27,668 nt of DNA from Ignavibacteriales bacterium (GCA_020061995.1 JAGUXE010000150.1:1-27668); one strand, 5' to 3'; positions 16,029 to 25,072 are shown, counted from the stretch's first letter. The notes: a model not told the origin generated them from the letters alone. Numbers and translations: made by a program.

Positions 16029-17072
16029 TTAAATTACAGCCGGTTCTAAATATTTTAATGTCATATTATCGACGTCAAGTTCAGCTTTAATGCCGAATGG
16101 TATTGTAAATTTATTTGTAATATGACCAAATGACATTCCGTAGACTGCCGGAATGTTGAGATTAAAAAGTCGATCCATCAATACTTCTTTTAATGAAAAT
16201 GAATTTGCAATTCCCGACTGTGAAGGTTTACTTTCACATCTGGAAAAAACACCGAGTGCCACTCCGGCAGCATTTTTAAATTTACCAGCTTGAATCATTT
16301 GGGTTAACATTCGGTCAATTCTATAAGGCTCTTCACCAATTTCTTCAAGAAATATAATTGCACCATCCGTATCAACATCATATTCAGTTCCGATTAAAGA
16401 TGCAACAATTGAAAGATTTCCTCCAACCAATTTACCCTTTGCTTTACCGCTTCGGATTGTATATGAATTAAATTCAGGTTTTGATAAATCTTCATCTTCA
16501 GCATTTCTGAAAGAGGCTTCCGATTCCGGATTCATCAATACTCGATTAAAGTTTTGCACACTAAATTCATTATATGTTGAGGTTCCAACGGGTCCGTGAA
16601 ATCCTACTAACCCGGCTTTTTGATAAAGTCCGTATAGAAGTGATGTAATATCACTATAACCGATAAGCACTTTTGGATTTTTTGCTATCATGTTATAATC
16701 GAGCATACTAAGCATTCTGACGCAGCCATAACCGCCACGAGCGCATACAATTCCGTTAACAGATTTATCGGCAAACATAAGATTTACATCTTCAGCGCGT
16801 TCTTCATCAGTGCCGCCAAGATATCCATATTTATTTAGCAGATGCTTTCCCGGTTTAACCTTGAAGCCAAGATTTTCAAGATTTGTTGTTGACTCTGTTA
16901 AATCCTTTTCGGTAATAAAACCTGCGGGGGCAATTAAACCGAGTGTATCTCCCTTTTTCAATCTTGGGGGTTTAACGGTTAAAGTACCTTTTGAAGCATT
17001 CCCTGCTTTTATTGGAAGTGCAGTTGCAATTCCTGCCATTACAGCAGTTGAAATAAAATCTTTTCTTTTCAT
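16029..17072 (-). CDS. LD-carboxypeptidase (peptidase S66), exported
   Basis: This 347-residue S66 peptidase cleaves the L-Lys/DAP-D-Ala bond of murein tetrapeptides in its characterised relatives. The catalytic residues are visible: nucleophile S140 in LIGYSDIT, Glu in FLEEIGEEPYRIDRM (about E243) and H317 in SFGHITNKF. GLIAPAGF and ARGGYG are further family blocks. The first 25 or so residues are export-signal-like (MKRKDFISTAVMAGIATALP). They resemble a Tat signal in which the twin arginine is Arg-Lys, so Tat use is uncertain. Characterised LdcA enzymes are often cytoplasmic recyclers, so an exported form is a point of note. It lies 30 nt after lysA. Confidence 0.9.
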   Translation of the reverse strand: MKRKDFISTAVMAGIATALPIKAGNASKGTLTVKPPRLKKGDTLGLIAPAGFITEKDLTESTTNLENLGFKVKPGKHLLNKYGYLGGTDEERAEDVNLMFADKSVNGIVCARGGYGCVRMLSMLDYNMIAKNPKVLIGYSDITSLLYGLYQKAGLVGFHGPVGTSTYNEFSVQNFNRVLMNPESEASFRNAEDEDLSKPEFNSYTIRSGKAKGKLVGGNLSIVASLIGTEYDVDTDGAIIFLEEIGEEPYRIDRMLTQMIQAGKFKNAAGVALGVFSRCESKPSQSGIANSFSLKEVLMDRLFNLNIPAVYGMSFGHITNKFTIPFGIKAELDVDNMTLKYLEPAVI

Positions 17073-17102
17073 TTAAACAGCTAACAATTTATTAAAATAA
17101 TT

Positions 17103-18356
17103 TTATACAGATTCATCATACAATAAGTAATCATAGGTTTCGCGGCTGCGCACAACTTTGAAACTTGAACCATCAACCAAAACTTCAGGGGCTCTACGGC
17201 GCGCATTATAGTTAGAAGCCATTACCATTGCGTATGCTCCTGCGGACATGACTGCGTAAAAATCGTTTTGTCTTCCCTCTTGAAGTTCTCTATTCTTCGC
17301 AAGAAAATCACCACTCTCGCAAACGGGTCCTACAACATCATAAATTCTTTTTTCTCTATTCGAATAAACATTCACAGGAACTATATGATGATAACTTCCA
17401 TAAATACTTGGTCGCAGCAAGTCTGTCATTGCACCGTCAACAACAAGGAAGTTTTTATAGCTATTCTTTTTTGTATAAAGAACTTCCACGATTAAAGCTC
17501 CGGCATTTGCCGTTAAAAATCTTCCCGGCTCGAATAGTATATCACAACCGCAAGTTGTAAGCCGCGGAATAATTGCATCGGCAAAATCATTTATTGTAAA
17601 GGGGGTTTCATCTTTATACTTAACACCGATTCCGCCGCCAATATCGAAATGCTCAATGTGAACATCAAAGGAGGTTACAATTTTATGGACTTCTTTTAAT
17701 TTTTCAATTGCTTCAATGAAGGGATCAAGAGTTACAATCTGCGAACCGATATGCATATCGATTCCTGTAAACTTTACGTTGCTTAATTCTTTTTCTTTCG
17801 AATAAACCGCTAGTGCATCCTCAACACTTTTACCGAATTTATTTTCAGCTAAACCTGTTGAAATGTAAGGATGTGTTTGTGCATCAACATCGGGATTAAC
17901 TCTTAACGCAACACGAGCGACTTTATGAATTTGACTTGCAATATCATTAATCAAATAAACTTCTTCTTCAGATTCTGCTTTAATCATTAAAACATCATGT
18001 TCTAAACCGAGTTTAATCTCGCGTGCAGTTTTTCCAACTCCTGTAAGGATTATTTTACCCGGAGTTGCTCCTGCTTTAAGTGCACGTATTAACTCCCCTT
18101 CTGAATTGACATCTACACCGCTTCCCAAGTCAAGAAAAGTTTTTATTACACTCAGATTAAAGTTAGATTTTGCGGCATAAAATATAGTGTTGTTAATTGA
18201 ACTGAAGGCATTTGAAAACTCGGTATAACGGTCTTGAAAATATGATTTACTGTAGATATATACTGGTGTTCCAACCTGACGAACAATTTCATCAACAGAA
18301 ACATCCTCGCAATAAAGTCGATTGTTTTTATAATTAAAATTTGTGCTCTCTAACAT
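17103..18356 (-). CDS. lysA: Diaminopimelate decarboxylase
   Basis: This 417-residue PLP enzyme catalyses the last step of lysine synthesis (meso-diaminopimelate to lysine). The fold-type III features are present: PLP lysine K63 in YAAKSNFN, H202 in HIGSQ, the glycine-rich DIGGGIGV around 238-245, EPGR at 276-279, CESGDF at 346-351 and GAYAMVMASNYN near 373-384. The PLP motif reads AAKSN rather than the more common AVKAN. It is probably the first gene of an operon with the S66 carboxypeptidase. The promoter should lie in 18357-18549, shared with the divergent nuclease-like gene. Confidence 0.95.
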   Translation of the reverse strand: MLESTNFNYKNNRLYCEDVSVDEIVRQVGTPVYIYSKSYFQDRYTEFSNAFSSINNTIFYAAKSNFNLSVIKTFLDLGSGVDVNSEGELIRALKAGATPGKIILTGVGKTAREIKLGLEHDVLMIKAESEEEVYLINDIASQIHKVARVALRVNPDVDAQTHPYISTGLAENKFGKSVEDALAVYSKEKELSNVKFTGIDMHIGSQIVTLDPFIEAIEKLKEVHKIVTSFDVHIEHFDIGGGIGVKYKDETPFTINDFADAIIPRLTTCGCDILFEPGRFLTANAGALIVEVLYTKKNSYKNFLVVDGAMTDLLRPSIYGSYHHIVPVNVYSNREKRIYDVVGPVCESGDFLAKNRELQEGRQNDFYAVMSAGAYAMVMASNYNARRRAPEVLVDGSSFKVVRSRETYDYLLYDESV

Positions 18357-18549
18357 TGATTTTATAAAGTTCCTACTGATTTCTAAATATGTTTACAAAT
18401 TAACGATAAATGTATTTTTATGAAAACATCTTCTTTCATTAATTCAAATTAATTTTGATTTTGCAAAGATCGGATTGCTTCTTTGGATGAACTTAAGCAA
18501 ATTTGAAGTAGGATGTGTTAAAAAGATAAATTATTTATCAATATCACTT

Positions 18550-19044
18550 ATGAAGAAACTCGACTTTAAACCTTATAAATCGAAAGATGATTTCCGGAAT
18601 AATTATAAGCTTCACGATATGGCTGAAGAATTCGGGAAAAATCTTTTAACACAATGGGGCGTCTCTTTTAAACCTTTTGGTGAAGATAGAAGATATCAAC
18701 CGGTTTGGGAAAAAGGTGAAGATAAGCCTGACATTCTTATTTCTTATAAAGGAAAAGAAGCGCTTCTTGATTGGAAAGGAAAGCGATCTCCCAATTGGAT
18801 ATTAAATAAACGAGCAGCAGAATCTTATTTAAGATGGAGTAATCAATTACAAATTCCGGTCATTCTTTCATTCTTTATTTTCAGTGAAGAGATGACTCTA
18901 ATTACTACCCGATGTTTATGTATTTCTAATGAATCGTTTTCTACAGAAACTTCAAAAGCTTGGGATAAAAATGAAGTTGTAGAATTATTAAAAGAACCAA
19001 TTCCTTTTACAAAACCAAATCTTCTTAAACTATTGGATTTATAA
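18550..19044 (+). CDS. Small PD-(D/E)XK nuclease-like protein
   Basis: This protein of about 164 residues has a core that reads like a PD-(D/E)XK nuclease fold. P60-D61 in KPDILISYKGK is followed 13 residues later by D74-x-K76 in LLDWKGK. Then come a helix with YLRWSNQLQ and a strand (IPVILSFFIF). E26/E27 upstream could complete the site. The ATG at 18550 starts a normal-looking protein but lacks a Shine-Dalgarno site. In-frame starts further upstream (ATG at 18487, GTG at 18517) would add unconserved residues. No methyltransferase, helicase or toxin partner is adjacent. The nuclease call is pattern-based; binding or structural roles are possible. Confidence 0.6.
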   Translation: MKKLDFKPYKSKDDFRNNYKLHDMAEEFGKNLLTQWGVSFKPFGEDRRYQPVWEKGEDKPDILISYKGKEALLDWKGKRSPNWILNKRAAESYLRWSNQLQIPVILSFFIFSEEMTLITTRCLCISNESFSTETSKAWDKNEVVELLKEPIPFTKPNLLKLLDL

Positions 19045-19052
19045 AACCAAAA

Positions 19053-19943
19053 CTAATTTTCAACTAAAAAACCGGTCGATAAAAATTTGTAGAATTGTTC
19101 ACGCTTATAAATCACCTCGCTGTGTTCAAGGTCAGAATGGATAAAAATTAATCGGTTATCCTTCAACATATCAGAAGTTAGATTCACTTCTTCAACCCGA
19201 TAGATTTTTTTATTATCATCTTCTAACATTTTCATCATTTCTTCAGTACGCTCTTTTGTTCCGCCGTCATCACAATAAATATTAATAAAGCGGTTGTCGG
19301 GTAAATTCATCCAGTTGATAAATTTGTCGGTTTGAGAATATAAAGCATCAAAAAGATAAACCTCTTTTACTTTGTGGCTCAATCCGCCAAATTCAAGCAT
19401 GAATGCCATTACACGGAAAGCGCCGCTGTGTCCGGCTAAAACAATTTTACCGATCTTTGTTTTATTGATGTGTCCGTCACTTTTAAGTTTGGTTGCTATT
19501 TCATTCAATTGCAGATTGAAAAAATTTTCTTTCTCAAGATTTCCTCCATAAGAGTCGGGGGCGTCGTAAGCTGTTTCTGCTGCTATTAAGATTGCATTCA
19601 CACCACTCTTTTCAAATTGTTCTATAATATCATAAGTTACAATTGCTTTCTGAATGTTGTTTACCCATCCATGAAAATAATAGACAAAGTTAATAGAATC
19701 AGTTTCATTAAAGTTTTTTGGAATGAAGACCAACGCACTTCTATTGTTGTAATGTCTATCTTTTGGATAATGAACTGATTTATAGACGTGTCCCGTGTCT
19801 CTCATTTTTTCGGGAAATGCCGAATATTCTAACTCATATAGAACCAATTTTCCTAAAGAAGAGTATTTATCGGATAAATCTTGTCCGCATGAATTGGATG
19901 CAACGAGTAAAAAAATCAATACTGAAGAATAAAGGAGTTTCAT
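19053..19943 (-). CDS. Alpha/beta-hydrolase-like lipoprotein
   Basis: This 296-residue lipoprotein uses the ATG at 19943, which yields a proper signal (MKLLYSSVLIFLLVASNSCG, lipid cysteine C19). A frame extending to 19988 would bury the signal, so it is not used. An alpha/beta-hydrolase fold is suggested by YYFHGWVNN (oxyanion region), a nucleophile elbow AGHSGAF with S173, an acidic candidate D199 in LFDALYS and His candidates at H269/H274 near the C-terminus (FIHSDLEHSEV). The likely role is an envelope esterase or peptidase of unknown substrate. It converges on the nuclease-like gene with only 8 nt between the stops. Confidence 0.75.
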   Translation of the reverse strand: MKLLYSSVLIFLLVASNSCGQDLSDKYSSLGKLVLYELEYSAFPEKMRDTGHVYKSVHYPKDRHYNNRSALVFIPKNFNETDSINFVYYFHGWVNNIQKAIVTYDIIEQFEKSGVNAILIAAETAYDAPDSYGGNLEKENFFNLQLNEIATKLKSDGHINKTKIGKIVLAGHSGAFRVMAFMLEFGGLSHKVKEVYLFDALYSQTDKFINWMNLPDNRFINIYCDDGGTKERTEEMMKMLEDDNKKIYRVEEVNLTSDMLKDNRLIFIHSDLEHSEVIYKREQFYKFLSTGFLVEN

Positions 19944-20215
19944 AATTTTAACCGATATTAATTGAAGATAGCAATTCAAATTTTGCAACTATGATAATCA
20001 GATGCAATAATAAATTGATTTATTTTTAATCGTTCAATAAAAATTATTTTGTTGGTTATGAACTCACATCTGTATTAGAGGCTGATTTAAGCCGTGTATT
20101 TACAAGTGAAAATCATGCCAGACAAATTAAAATATTGTTTGACATTAATATTTGCAATCGACAATTTTGTATAGAGTTTTGTACACTTTATTATTAACAT
20201 ATTTACGGGGGTTTT

Positions 20216-21586
20216 ATGAAAACCAAAAAACTGCTTTATTTACTTCCTTTCCTCATAGTTTTATTTCTTACACTAACAAGTGCATCTTGCGATAAAATAC
20301 TTGACCCACAGAACCAAAGCCCAAGTATTACAAGTGTTACTGCAAATCCAACATCGATTGCTCAAAATGCGGTATCTGTATTAACTTGTGTTGCTACAGA
20401 TCCCGATGGTGACAATTTGACCATTACCTGGACAGCCGACGGCGGTACTTTTCCAAGCGGATCAACAGGCGTTAGTGTTGAATGGAAAGCTCCTGCACAA
20501 AGCGGAAGCTTTACAATTACAGCAACAGTAAGTGACACTAAAACAACAACAAAAGCAACGGTTGTTATTGCAGTTACGGTTGCAAATGTAGCACCCACAG
20601 CTCCATCAACTCCATTCCCGGTTAATAATGCTACCGGAATTGCAACCAATGTAACTCTTACATGGGTTTCAACAGATGCTGATGGTGATGCTCTAACATA
20701 TGATATTTATTTTGGAACGAATTCTAATCCTTCATTAGAAGTAAGTGGTCGCACTTTAGCTTCTTATAGTCCGGTCTCCTTATCATCAAATACAACTTAC
20801 TTCTGGAAAGTTGTTGCTAAAGATGGTAAAGGCGGAACCGCTACAGGAGACATTTGGAAATTTACAACTGCAGGCGGCGTTGGTACTGCATCAGTTACTG
20901 GAATTATTTCGAATGCTACAAATAATAACCCGATTTCTGCTGCTACCGTAAAACTTATGCAAGGTTCAACAACCATTAACACACAAACAACCGGGACTGC
21001 AGGAACATATACAATGTCGGCATTAGCAGCCGGAACTTATACAATGGAAGTCTCAAAGACAGGCTTTATTACCGATACAAGAAGTATTACATTAACATCC
21101 GGTCAAGCTATGACTCAGAACTTCAGCATGGCTCCCTCAAGTGGAAATGTTCAATATCGAATAGTATTAACATGGGGACAAACACCAAGTGATCTCGATG
21201 CTCATTTATATAAGGGAACCTATCATATTTACTATGGTAATGAAGGAACCGAAACGTCAGCTCCATTTACTATTCTTGATGTTGACGATACCGATGGTTA
21301 CGGTCCTGAAACAATTACAATCTTCAATTTGAACAGTGATACTTGTAAATTCTATGTACACAATTATTCAGGGACCCCTGCAATTACCCAATCTGCTGCG
21401 GTGGTAAAACTCTATTCCGGTTCAACTTTATTGAGGACTTACACCATTCCTACAACAGGTACCGGATACTGGTGGAGAGTTTTTGATATCTCTGCATCGG
21501 GTCAGATTACGGATAGAAATTTTATAACTAATGATTCTCCGGCAAATAACGAAGCCCCATTGAAAAAGAGAAATTCCGGTTATTGA
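20216..21586 (+). CDS. Multidomain surface lipoprotein (Ig-like, FnIII-like, carboxypeptidase-regulatory-like, YfaP-like)
   Basis: This 456-residue lipoprotein has a signal ending in LTSASC (C25). The domains, in order, are: an Ig/PKD-like domain at about 33-120 (VATDPDGDNLTITW); a FnIII-like domain at 125-217 with TFPxN-type edges and STDADGDALTYDIYFG; a carboxypeptidase-regulatory-like beta sandwich at about 225-305 (SVTGIISNATNNNPISAATV); and a C-terminal domain like YfaP/DUF2135 (VLTWGQTPSDLDAHLY). The domains look adhesive or structural and no catalytic residues are evident. GGGGG precedes the ATG. A strong terminator follows, so it looks monocistronic. Confidence 0.85.
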   Translation: MKTKKLLYLLPFLIVLFLTLTSASCDKILDPQNQSPSITSVTANPTSIAQNAVSVLTCVATDPDGDNLTITWTADGGTFPSGSTGVSVEWKAPAQSGSFTITATVSDTKTTTKATVVIAVTVANVAPTAPSTPFPVNNATGIATNVTLTWVSTDADGDALTYDIYFGTNSNPSLEVSGRTLASYSPVSLSSNTTYFWKVVAKDGKGGTATGDIWKFTTAGGVGTASVTGIISNATNNNPISAATVKLMQGSTTINTQTTGTAGTYTMSALAAGTYTMEVSKTGFITDTRSITLTSGQAMTQNFSMAPSSGNVQYRIVLTWGQTPSDLDAHLYKGTYHIYYGNEGTETSAPFTILDVDDTDGYGPETITIFNLNSDTCKFYVHNYSGTPAITQSAAVVKLYSGSTLLRTYTIPTTGTGYWWRVFDISASGQITDRNFITNDSPANNEAPLKKRNSGY

Positions 21587-21610
21587 TTTAAGATCAAATT
21601 ATCCTTTCAC

Positions 21611-21645
21611 AAGCCGTTCCGAACTTCTCGGAACGGCTTTTTTTG
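21611..21645 (+). terminator. Strong intrinsic terminator after the surface lipoprotein gene
   Basis: A perfect 12-bp stem (21611-21622 with 21628-21639, GC-rich core GCCGTTCC) encloses a 5-nt loop and runs into seven T residues (21638-21644). It lies 24 nt after the stop codon. This is the clearest terminator in the window. Confidence 0.92.
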
Positions 21646-21681
21646 TTTAAAAACGGAACCGGATTCCCAAAAAAATTTTAT

Positions 21682-21711
21682 TTGTAAATCCCAATAATAT
21701 TGTTTTATATT
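21682..21711 (+). promoter_or_regulatory. Possible sigma-70-like promoter of the DUF4920 gene
   Basis: TTGTAA at 21682-21687 and TATATT at 21706-21711 are separated by 18 bp and lie just after a strong terminator, where a new promoter is needed. The composition is AT-rich, so chance matches are easy. Bacteroidota primary sigma factors may prefer other boxes. Confidence 0.3.
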
Positions 21712-21754
21712 TAGACGTAAATTTTAAACTCAAAATATTTTGAAAGGTGAACTA

Positions 21755-22219
21755 ATGAAGAAACTACTTTTATCGATTTTGGTCATTTTCTTAATGACTA
21801 ACGTTGTTTCTGCAAAAGACAAAAAATACGGAGCAACTTTAACTCTGAAAGAAAAAACCAAAATTTCGGATATTTACGCTAATCCACAAAAATATGTCGG
21901 TAAAAAAGTTCTTGTTGAAGGGATGTTATTAGATGTTTGTGCAAAGAGGGGATGTTGGGTTGAATTATCAAGTGATAAAGAATTTCAAAAGATGAGAGTA
22001 AAAGTAAACGATGGCGAAATCATTTTCCCAATGGAAGCAAAAGGAAAAACAGGTTTATTTGAAGGAACTCTTCAAGAAATTAAATTAACCAAAGAACAAG
22101 CCATAGAACGCGCTGAACATCATGCAGAAGAACAGGGATTGAAATTCGATCCAAGCACGATTACAGAAGGAACTACCCTTTACCAAATAAAAGGACTTGG
22201 TGCAGTAATCAAAGATTAA
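21755..22219 (+). CDS. Exported DUF4920 protein
   Basis: This is a 154-residue protein. The ATG at 21755, with AAAGGTG upstream, gives a standard signal peptide (MKKLLLSILVIFLMTNVVSA); an in-frame TTG at 21740 would only add five residues. The mature part matches the DUF4920 pattern: VGKKVLVEGMLLDVCAKRGC followed by WVEL, then MRVKV and a IIFPMEAKGK segment. This is an OB-fold-like small domain. The two cysteines around the DVCAKRGCW motif could bind metal or form a disulfide. The predicted location is periplasmic. The function is unknown. Confidence 0.8.
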   Translation: MKKLLLSILVIFLMTNVVSAKDKKYGATLTLKEKTKISDIYANPQKYVGKKVLVEGMLLDVCAKRGCWVELSSDKEFQKMRVKVNDGEIIFPMEAKGKTGLFEGTLQEIKLTKEQAIERAEHHAEEQGLKFDPSTITEGTTLYQIKGLGAVIKD

Positions 22220-22241
22220 GTTTATAAACTTATTTTTCTTT

Positions 22242-22267
22242 AAGGGATGGAGTTTCCATCCCTTTTT
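22242..22267 (+). terminator. Hairpin between the DUF4920 and PepSY-type genes
   Basis: A 9-bp stem (22242-22250 with 22256-22264; AAGGGATGG/CCATCCCTT) has a 5-nt loop and a tail of five T residues (22263-22267). It ends 18 nt before the next start codon. It may terminate the DUF4920 transcript, or act as a partial terminator or attenuator inside an operon. Confidence 0.75.
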
Positions 22268-22285
22268 AATGATAGGATATTGAAG

Positions 22286-22840
22286 ATGAAATGGAGAAAA
22301 TGGTTAAGAATCCTTCACCGGGATATCGGTTATTTGGCAGCCGGGCTTACGGTTATTTACGCAATTTCAGGGGTTGCAGTTAATCATGTTGGTGATTGGA
22401 ATCCAAATTACAGAATAGAAAAAGTAATTATCGAGCTTGATTCCATTCCTTCTAATTACGAAAAAGAGGAAATGGTAAAATATGTTTTATCAGAAATTGG
22501 AGAAACCAGGGAAGTTAAAAACAGTTTTCGTCCCGATCCGAACAGATTAGATATTTTTATTGAAGGAAACACAATCACTGTTAATTATGAAACCCGCGAA
22601 GTTACTCAAGAAAAAGTTGTTAGCCGTCCAATCATTAGAGAAACAAACTTCTTACATCTTAATGCCCCGAAAAAAGTCTGGACTTATGTCGCCGATATTT
22701 TTGCAGTTGCACTCGCTTTTCTTGCAATATCCGGACTATTTATGATAAAAGGGAAAAATGGTATTACAGGTAGAGGGGCTTGGTTAACTGCACTCGGAAT
22801 CTTATTGCCGATAATTTTTCTGATTATTTATTACTACTGA
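22286..22840 (+). CDS. PepSY-associated TM helix protein
   Basis: This is a 184-residue membrane protein. The ATG at 22286 with AGGA upstream is preferred, because a longer frame from 22247 starts inside a terminator-like hairpin. TM helix 1 is at about 14-33 (LHRDIGYLAAG...YAISGVAVNH), with H11 and H34 at its edges. A hydrophilic PepSY-like domain (about 40-125) follows, then two more helices (about 135-155 and 166-182). Such proteins occur in membrane redox and metal-handling loci in Bacteroidota; a role in haem or iron chemistry is plausible but not shown. The acyl-CoA synthetase gene starts 5 nt later. Confidence 0.8.
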   Translation: MKWRKWLRILHRDIGYLAAGLTVIYAISGVAVNHVGDWNPNYRIEKVIIELDSIPSNYEKEEMVKYVLSEIGETREVKNSFRPDPNRLDIFIEGNTITVNYETREVTQEKVVSRPIIRETNFLHLNAPKKVWTYVADIFAVALAFLAISGLFMIKGKNGITGRGAWLTALGILLPIIFLIIYYY

Positions 22841-22845
22841 AAACT

Positions 22846-24903
22846 ATGAACAGAGCAATTAATAATTTCTTTTATCCGAAAACAATTTGCATAGCTGGTG
22901 CTTCTACAAAGGAAAAAAGCATCGGTTATGAACTACTCAAATCGATTAAACAGTACGATTACAAAGGAAAAATTTTTCCGGTGAATCCAAAAGCTAATGA
23001 AGTTTTAGGATTTAAATGCTTTCATTCGATAGATGAGATAACTGAAAAAATAGACCTCGCAATAGTATTGGTTCCCAAAGCATTTGCGGAGGAAACTATC
23101 GACATACTTCTCACAAAAAATGTAAAAGCAATTATTCTTATAACAGCAGGATTTAAAGAAACCGGATCAGAAGGGGAAGCTGTTGAAAAAAGGATTCTTG
23201 AAAAAGTTAAAAACGCTGATGCGCGATTAGTGGGTCCCAATTGCATGGGAGTTATAACTACATTTAACGATGTAAAACTTAACGCCACTTTTGTAGCTGA
23301 AAAACCGGAAATCGGAGCAACGGCTTTTTTATCACAAAGTGGAGCAATCGGTGCTGCGGTTCTAAATTCTTTACGAGAAACAGATATTAAATTCGGTCAT
23401 TTTATTAGCGTTGGGAACAAAGCTGATATAGCCGAAAATGATCTTCTAAGGTTTTGGCAAAATGATGATCGTATTAAAACAATAACATTTTATCTCGAAA
23501 GTTTTGTTAATGGCGAAGAATTTATAAAACCGTTTATTAATTCCGAAATAACAAAACCGGTAATAATCTTAAAAGCCGGAAGAACTGCAGGGGGAATAAA
23601 AGCTGCATCTTCACACACGGGTGCCCTTGCAAGTAACGATAAAGTTGTTGATGCAATTGCAAAACAATTCAACATAATCAGAGCAGATACTTTAAATGAA
23701 TTATTCAACACAGCAAAAGGGTTGGAAAATTTTCCATTTCCCAACGGAAATAAAATTGCAGTTATAACAAATGCAGGTGGTCCCGCAATCCTCGCGGTTG
23801 ATGCATTAGAAAAAGAAGGATTAAAACTTGCGTCGTTAACTGAATCTACAAAATCTAAATTAAAAGAAATTGTTCATCCTGAAGGGAGCGTAAATAATCC
23901 GGTTGATCTTCTTCCCGGCGGAACTGCACAACAATATAAAACTATAAACGAAATTGTCTTAGCCGATGAAAATGTTGATGCGGTTGTTTCAATATTTGTT
24001 GAGCCTGTTATGGTCCCCGCATTTGATGTTATCGAAGGAATTAACAGTATTGAGCATGTGAAACCAATATTCCAGGTTGTTATGCCTTTGCCTGAGTTTT
24101 GGGAAAAGAATAGAAAAGTATCAGCATACAACAAACCACTATTCCGCACTCCGGAAGAGCCTGCTAAAGTAATTTCTAATATGCTTCAGTTTGTTTCTAA
24201 ACGGAAGAATGAAAATTATATTTCAAGTCGTATCGGGGAGAATAAATTAAATCTTAGTCAAGGTTATATTTCACAAGAGATGATTTCAAAGCTTTGTTCA
24301 GAATATAATCTCCCCTTAGTTGAAAATAGAATTATTAGTAAAGAGATGTTGATACACGAATCGGAAAATTTGAATTATCCGGTTGTATTAAAAGGTGTTT
24401 CAAAAGATGTTCTTCACAAATCGGAGTTTGATGCGGTTAAACTAAACTTAAAAACCAAAGAAGAACTGCTTGAAGCCGCAAATGATATGGTAAATCGGTT
24501 TACGGAAAGAGGTGTTAATTTAGAATCATTTATGATTCAACCTTTCATCAAAATAAAAAATGAAGTTTTACTTGGCGGATTTCGCGAGCCCTCGTTCGGT
24601 CCAATTATTATGTTTGGAACAGGCGGAAAGTATGTTGAAGTTTATAACGATACAGCAATGCGTTCAGCGTATTTGTCTGATGCCGATATTGATGAGCTAG
24701 TAAAAGAAACTAAAATGGGGCAAATCTTATCGGGTGTCCGTGGTGAAAAATCTGTAGATTTTAAAAAGTTGAATGGAATAATAAAATCAACTGCACAAAT
24801 GTTCCTCGACTATCCCTCAATTCAAGAATTCGATTTTAATCCCCTCTTAATCACTGAAGAAGGTGAAATATACGCTGTCGATGTTCGCATAAAATCTGAA
24901 TGA
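22846..24903 (+). CDS. ADP-forming acetate/acyl-CoA ligase, fused alpha-beta
   Basis: This 685-residue protein fuses the alpha and beta parts of an ADP-forming acyl-CoA synthetase (acyl-CoA + ADP + Pi to acid + ATP + CoA). The CoA-binding domain (about 10-130, CIAGASTKEKSIGYELL) leads into succinyl-CoA-ligase-like domains with the phospho-histidine H257 in AASSHTGALAS and a GSVNNPVDLLPGG block. An ATP-grasp domain follows from about 460 (YPVVLKGVSKDVLHKSEFDA, with a second shuttle-type His). No GNAT domain is present, so it is not a protein acetyltransferase of the Pat type. A frame open to 22780 overlaps the previous gene and is not used. Substrate-level ATP formation during fermentation is the usual role. 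Confidence 0.9.
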   Translation: MNRAINNFFYPKTICIAGASTKEKSIGYELLKSIKQYDYKGKIFPVNPKANEVLGFKCFHSIDEITEKIDLAIVLVPKAFAEETIDILLTKNVKAIILITAGFKETGSEGEAVEKRILEKVKNADARLVGPNCMGVITTFNDVKLNATFVAEKPEIGATAFLSQSGAIGAAVLNSLRETDIKFGHFISVGNKADIAENDLLRFWQNDDRIKTITFYLESFVNGEEFIKPFINSEITKPVIILKAGRTAGGIKAASSHTGALASNDKVVDAIAKQFNIIRADTLNELFNTAKGLENFPFPNGNKIAVITNAGGPAILAVDALEKEGLKLASLTESTKSKLKEIVHPEGSVNNPVDLLPGGTAQQYKTINEIVLADENVDAVVSIFVEPVMVPAFDVIEGINSIEHVKPIFQVVMPLPEFWEKNRKVSAYNKPLFRTPEEPAKVISNMLQFVSKRKNENYISSRIGENKLNLSQGYISQEMISKLCSEYNLPLVENRIISKEMLIHESENLNYPVVLKGVSKDVLHKSEFDAVKLNLKTKEELLEAANDMVNRFTERGVNLESFMIQPFIKIKNEVLLGGFREPSFGPIIMFGTGGKYVEVYNDTAMRSAYLSDADIDELVKETKMGQILSGVRGEKSVDFKKLNGIIKSTAQMFLDYPSIQEFDFNPLLITEEGEIYAVDVRIKSE

Positions 24904-25072
24904 AACCACAATTTAAATTAATACTCATACTACTCTTTCCATTTTGTCAAGCTTTCCGTCTTGTCTGATTGAATCAGCCTTTGAACCCAAATAAATTCGA
25001 CTCTGAATCCTTTTTAAAATTCCTTTATCCTATTCAGTAGAAAATAAAATTATTATTAAATAGGAGATAAAA
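24904..25072 (+). promoter_or_regulatory. Leader of the thioredoxin gene with a 13-bp palindrome
   Basis: This gap holds a short inverted repeat (CTGATT-G-AATCAG, 24965-24977) that could be an operator half-site pair or merely chance. I could not fix promoter boxes with confidence. GGAGATAAAA precedes the ATG. Confidence 0.25.

Noticed and set aside
20362..20649. Minus-strand 95-codon frame rich in Val and Ala
   Set aside because: It lies wholly within the surface lipoprotein gene on the other strand and reflects the Thr/Ala codon repeats there.
22846..24903. Protein lysine acetyltransferase of the Pat type
   Set aside because: The CoA-ligase-like domains are present, but there is no GNAT domain before or after them, so ADP-forming ligase fits better.
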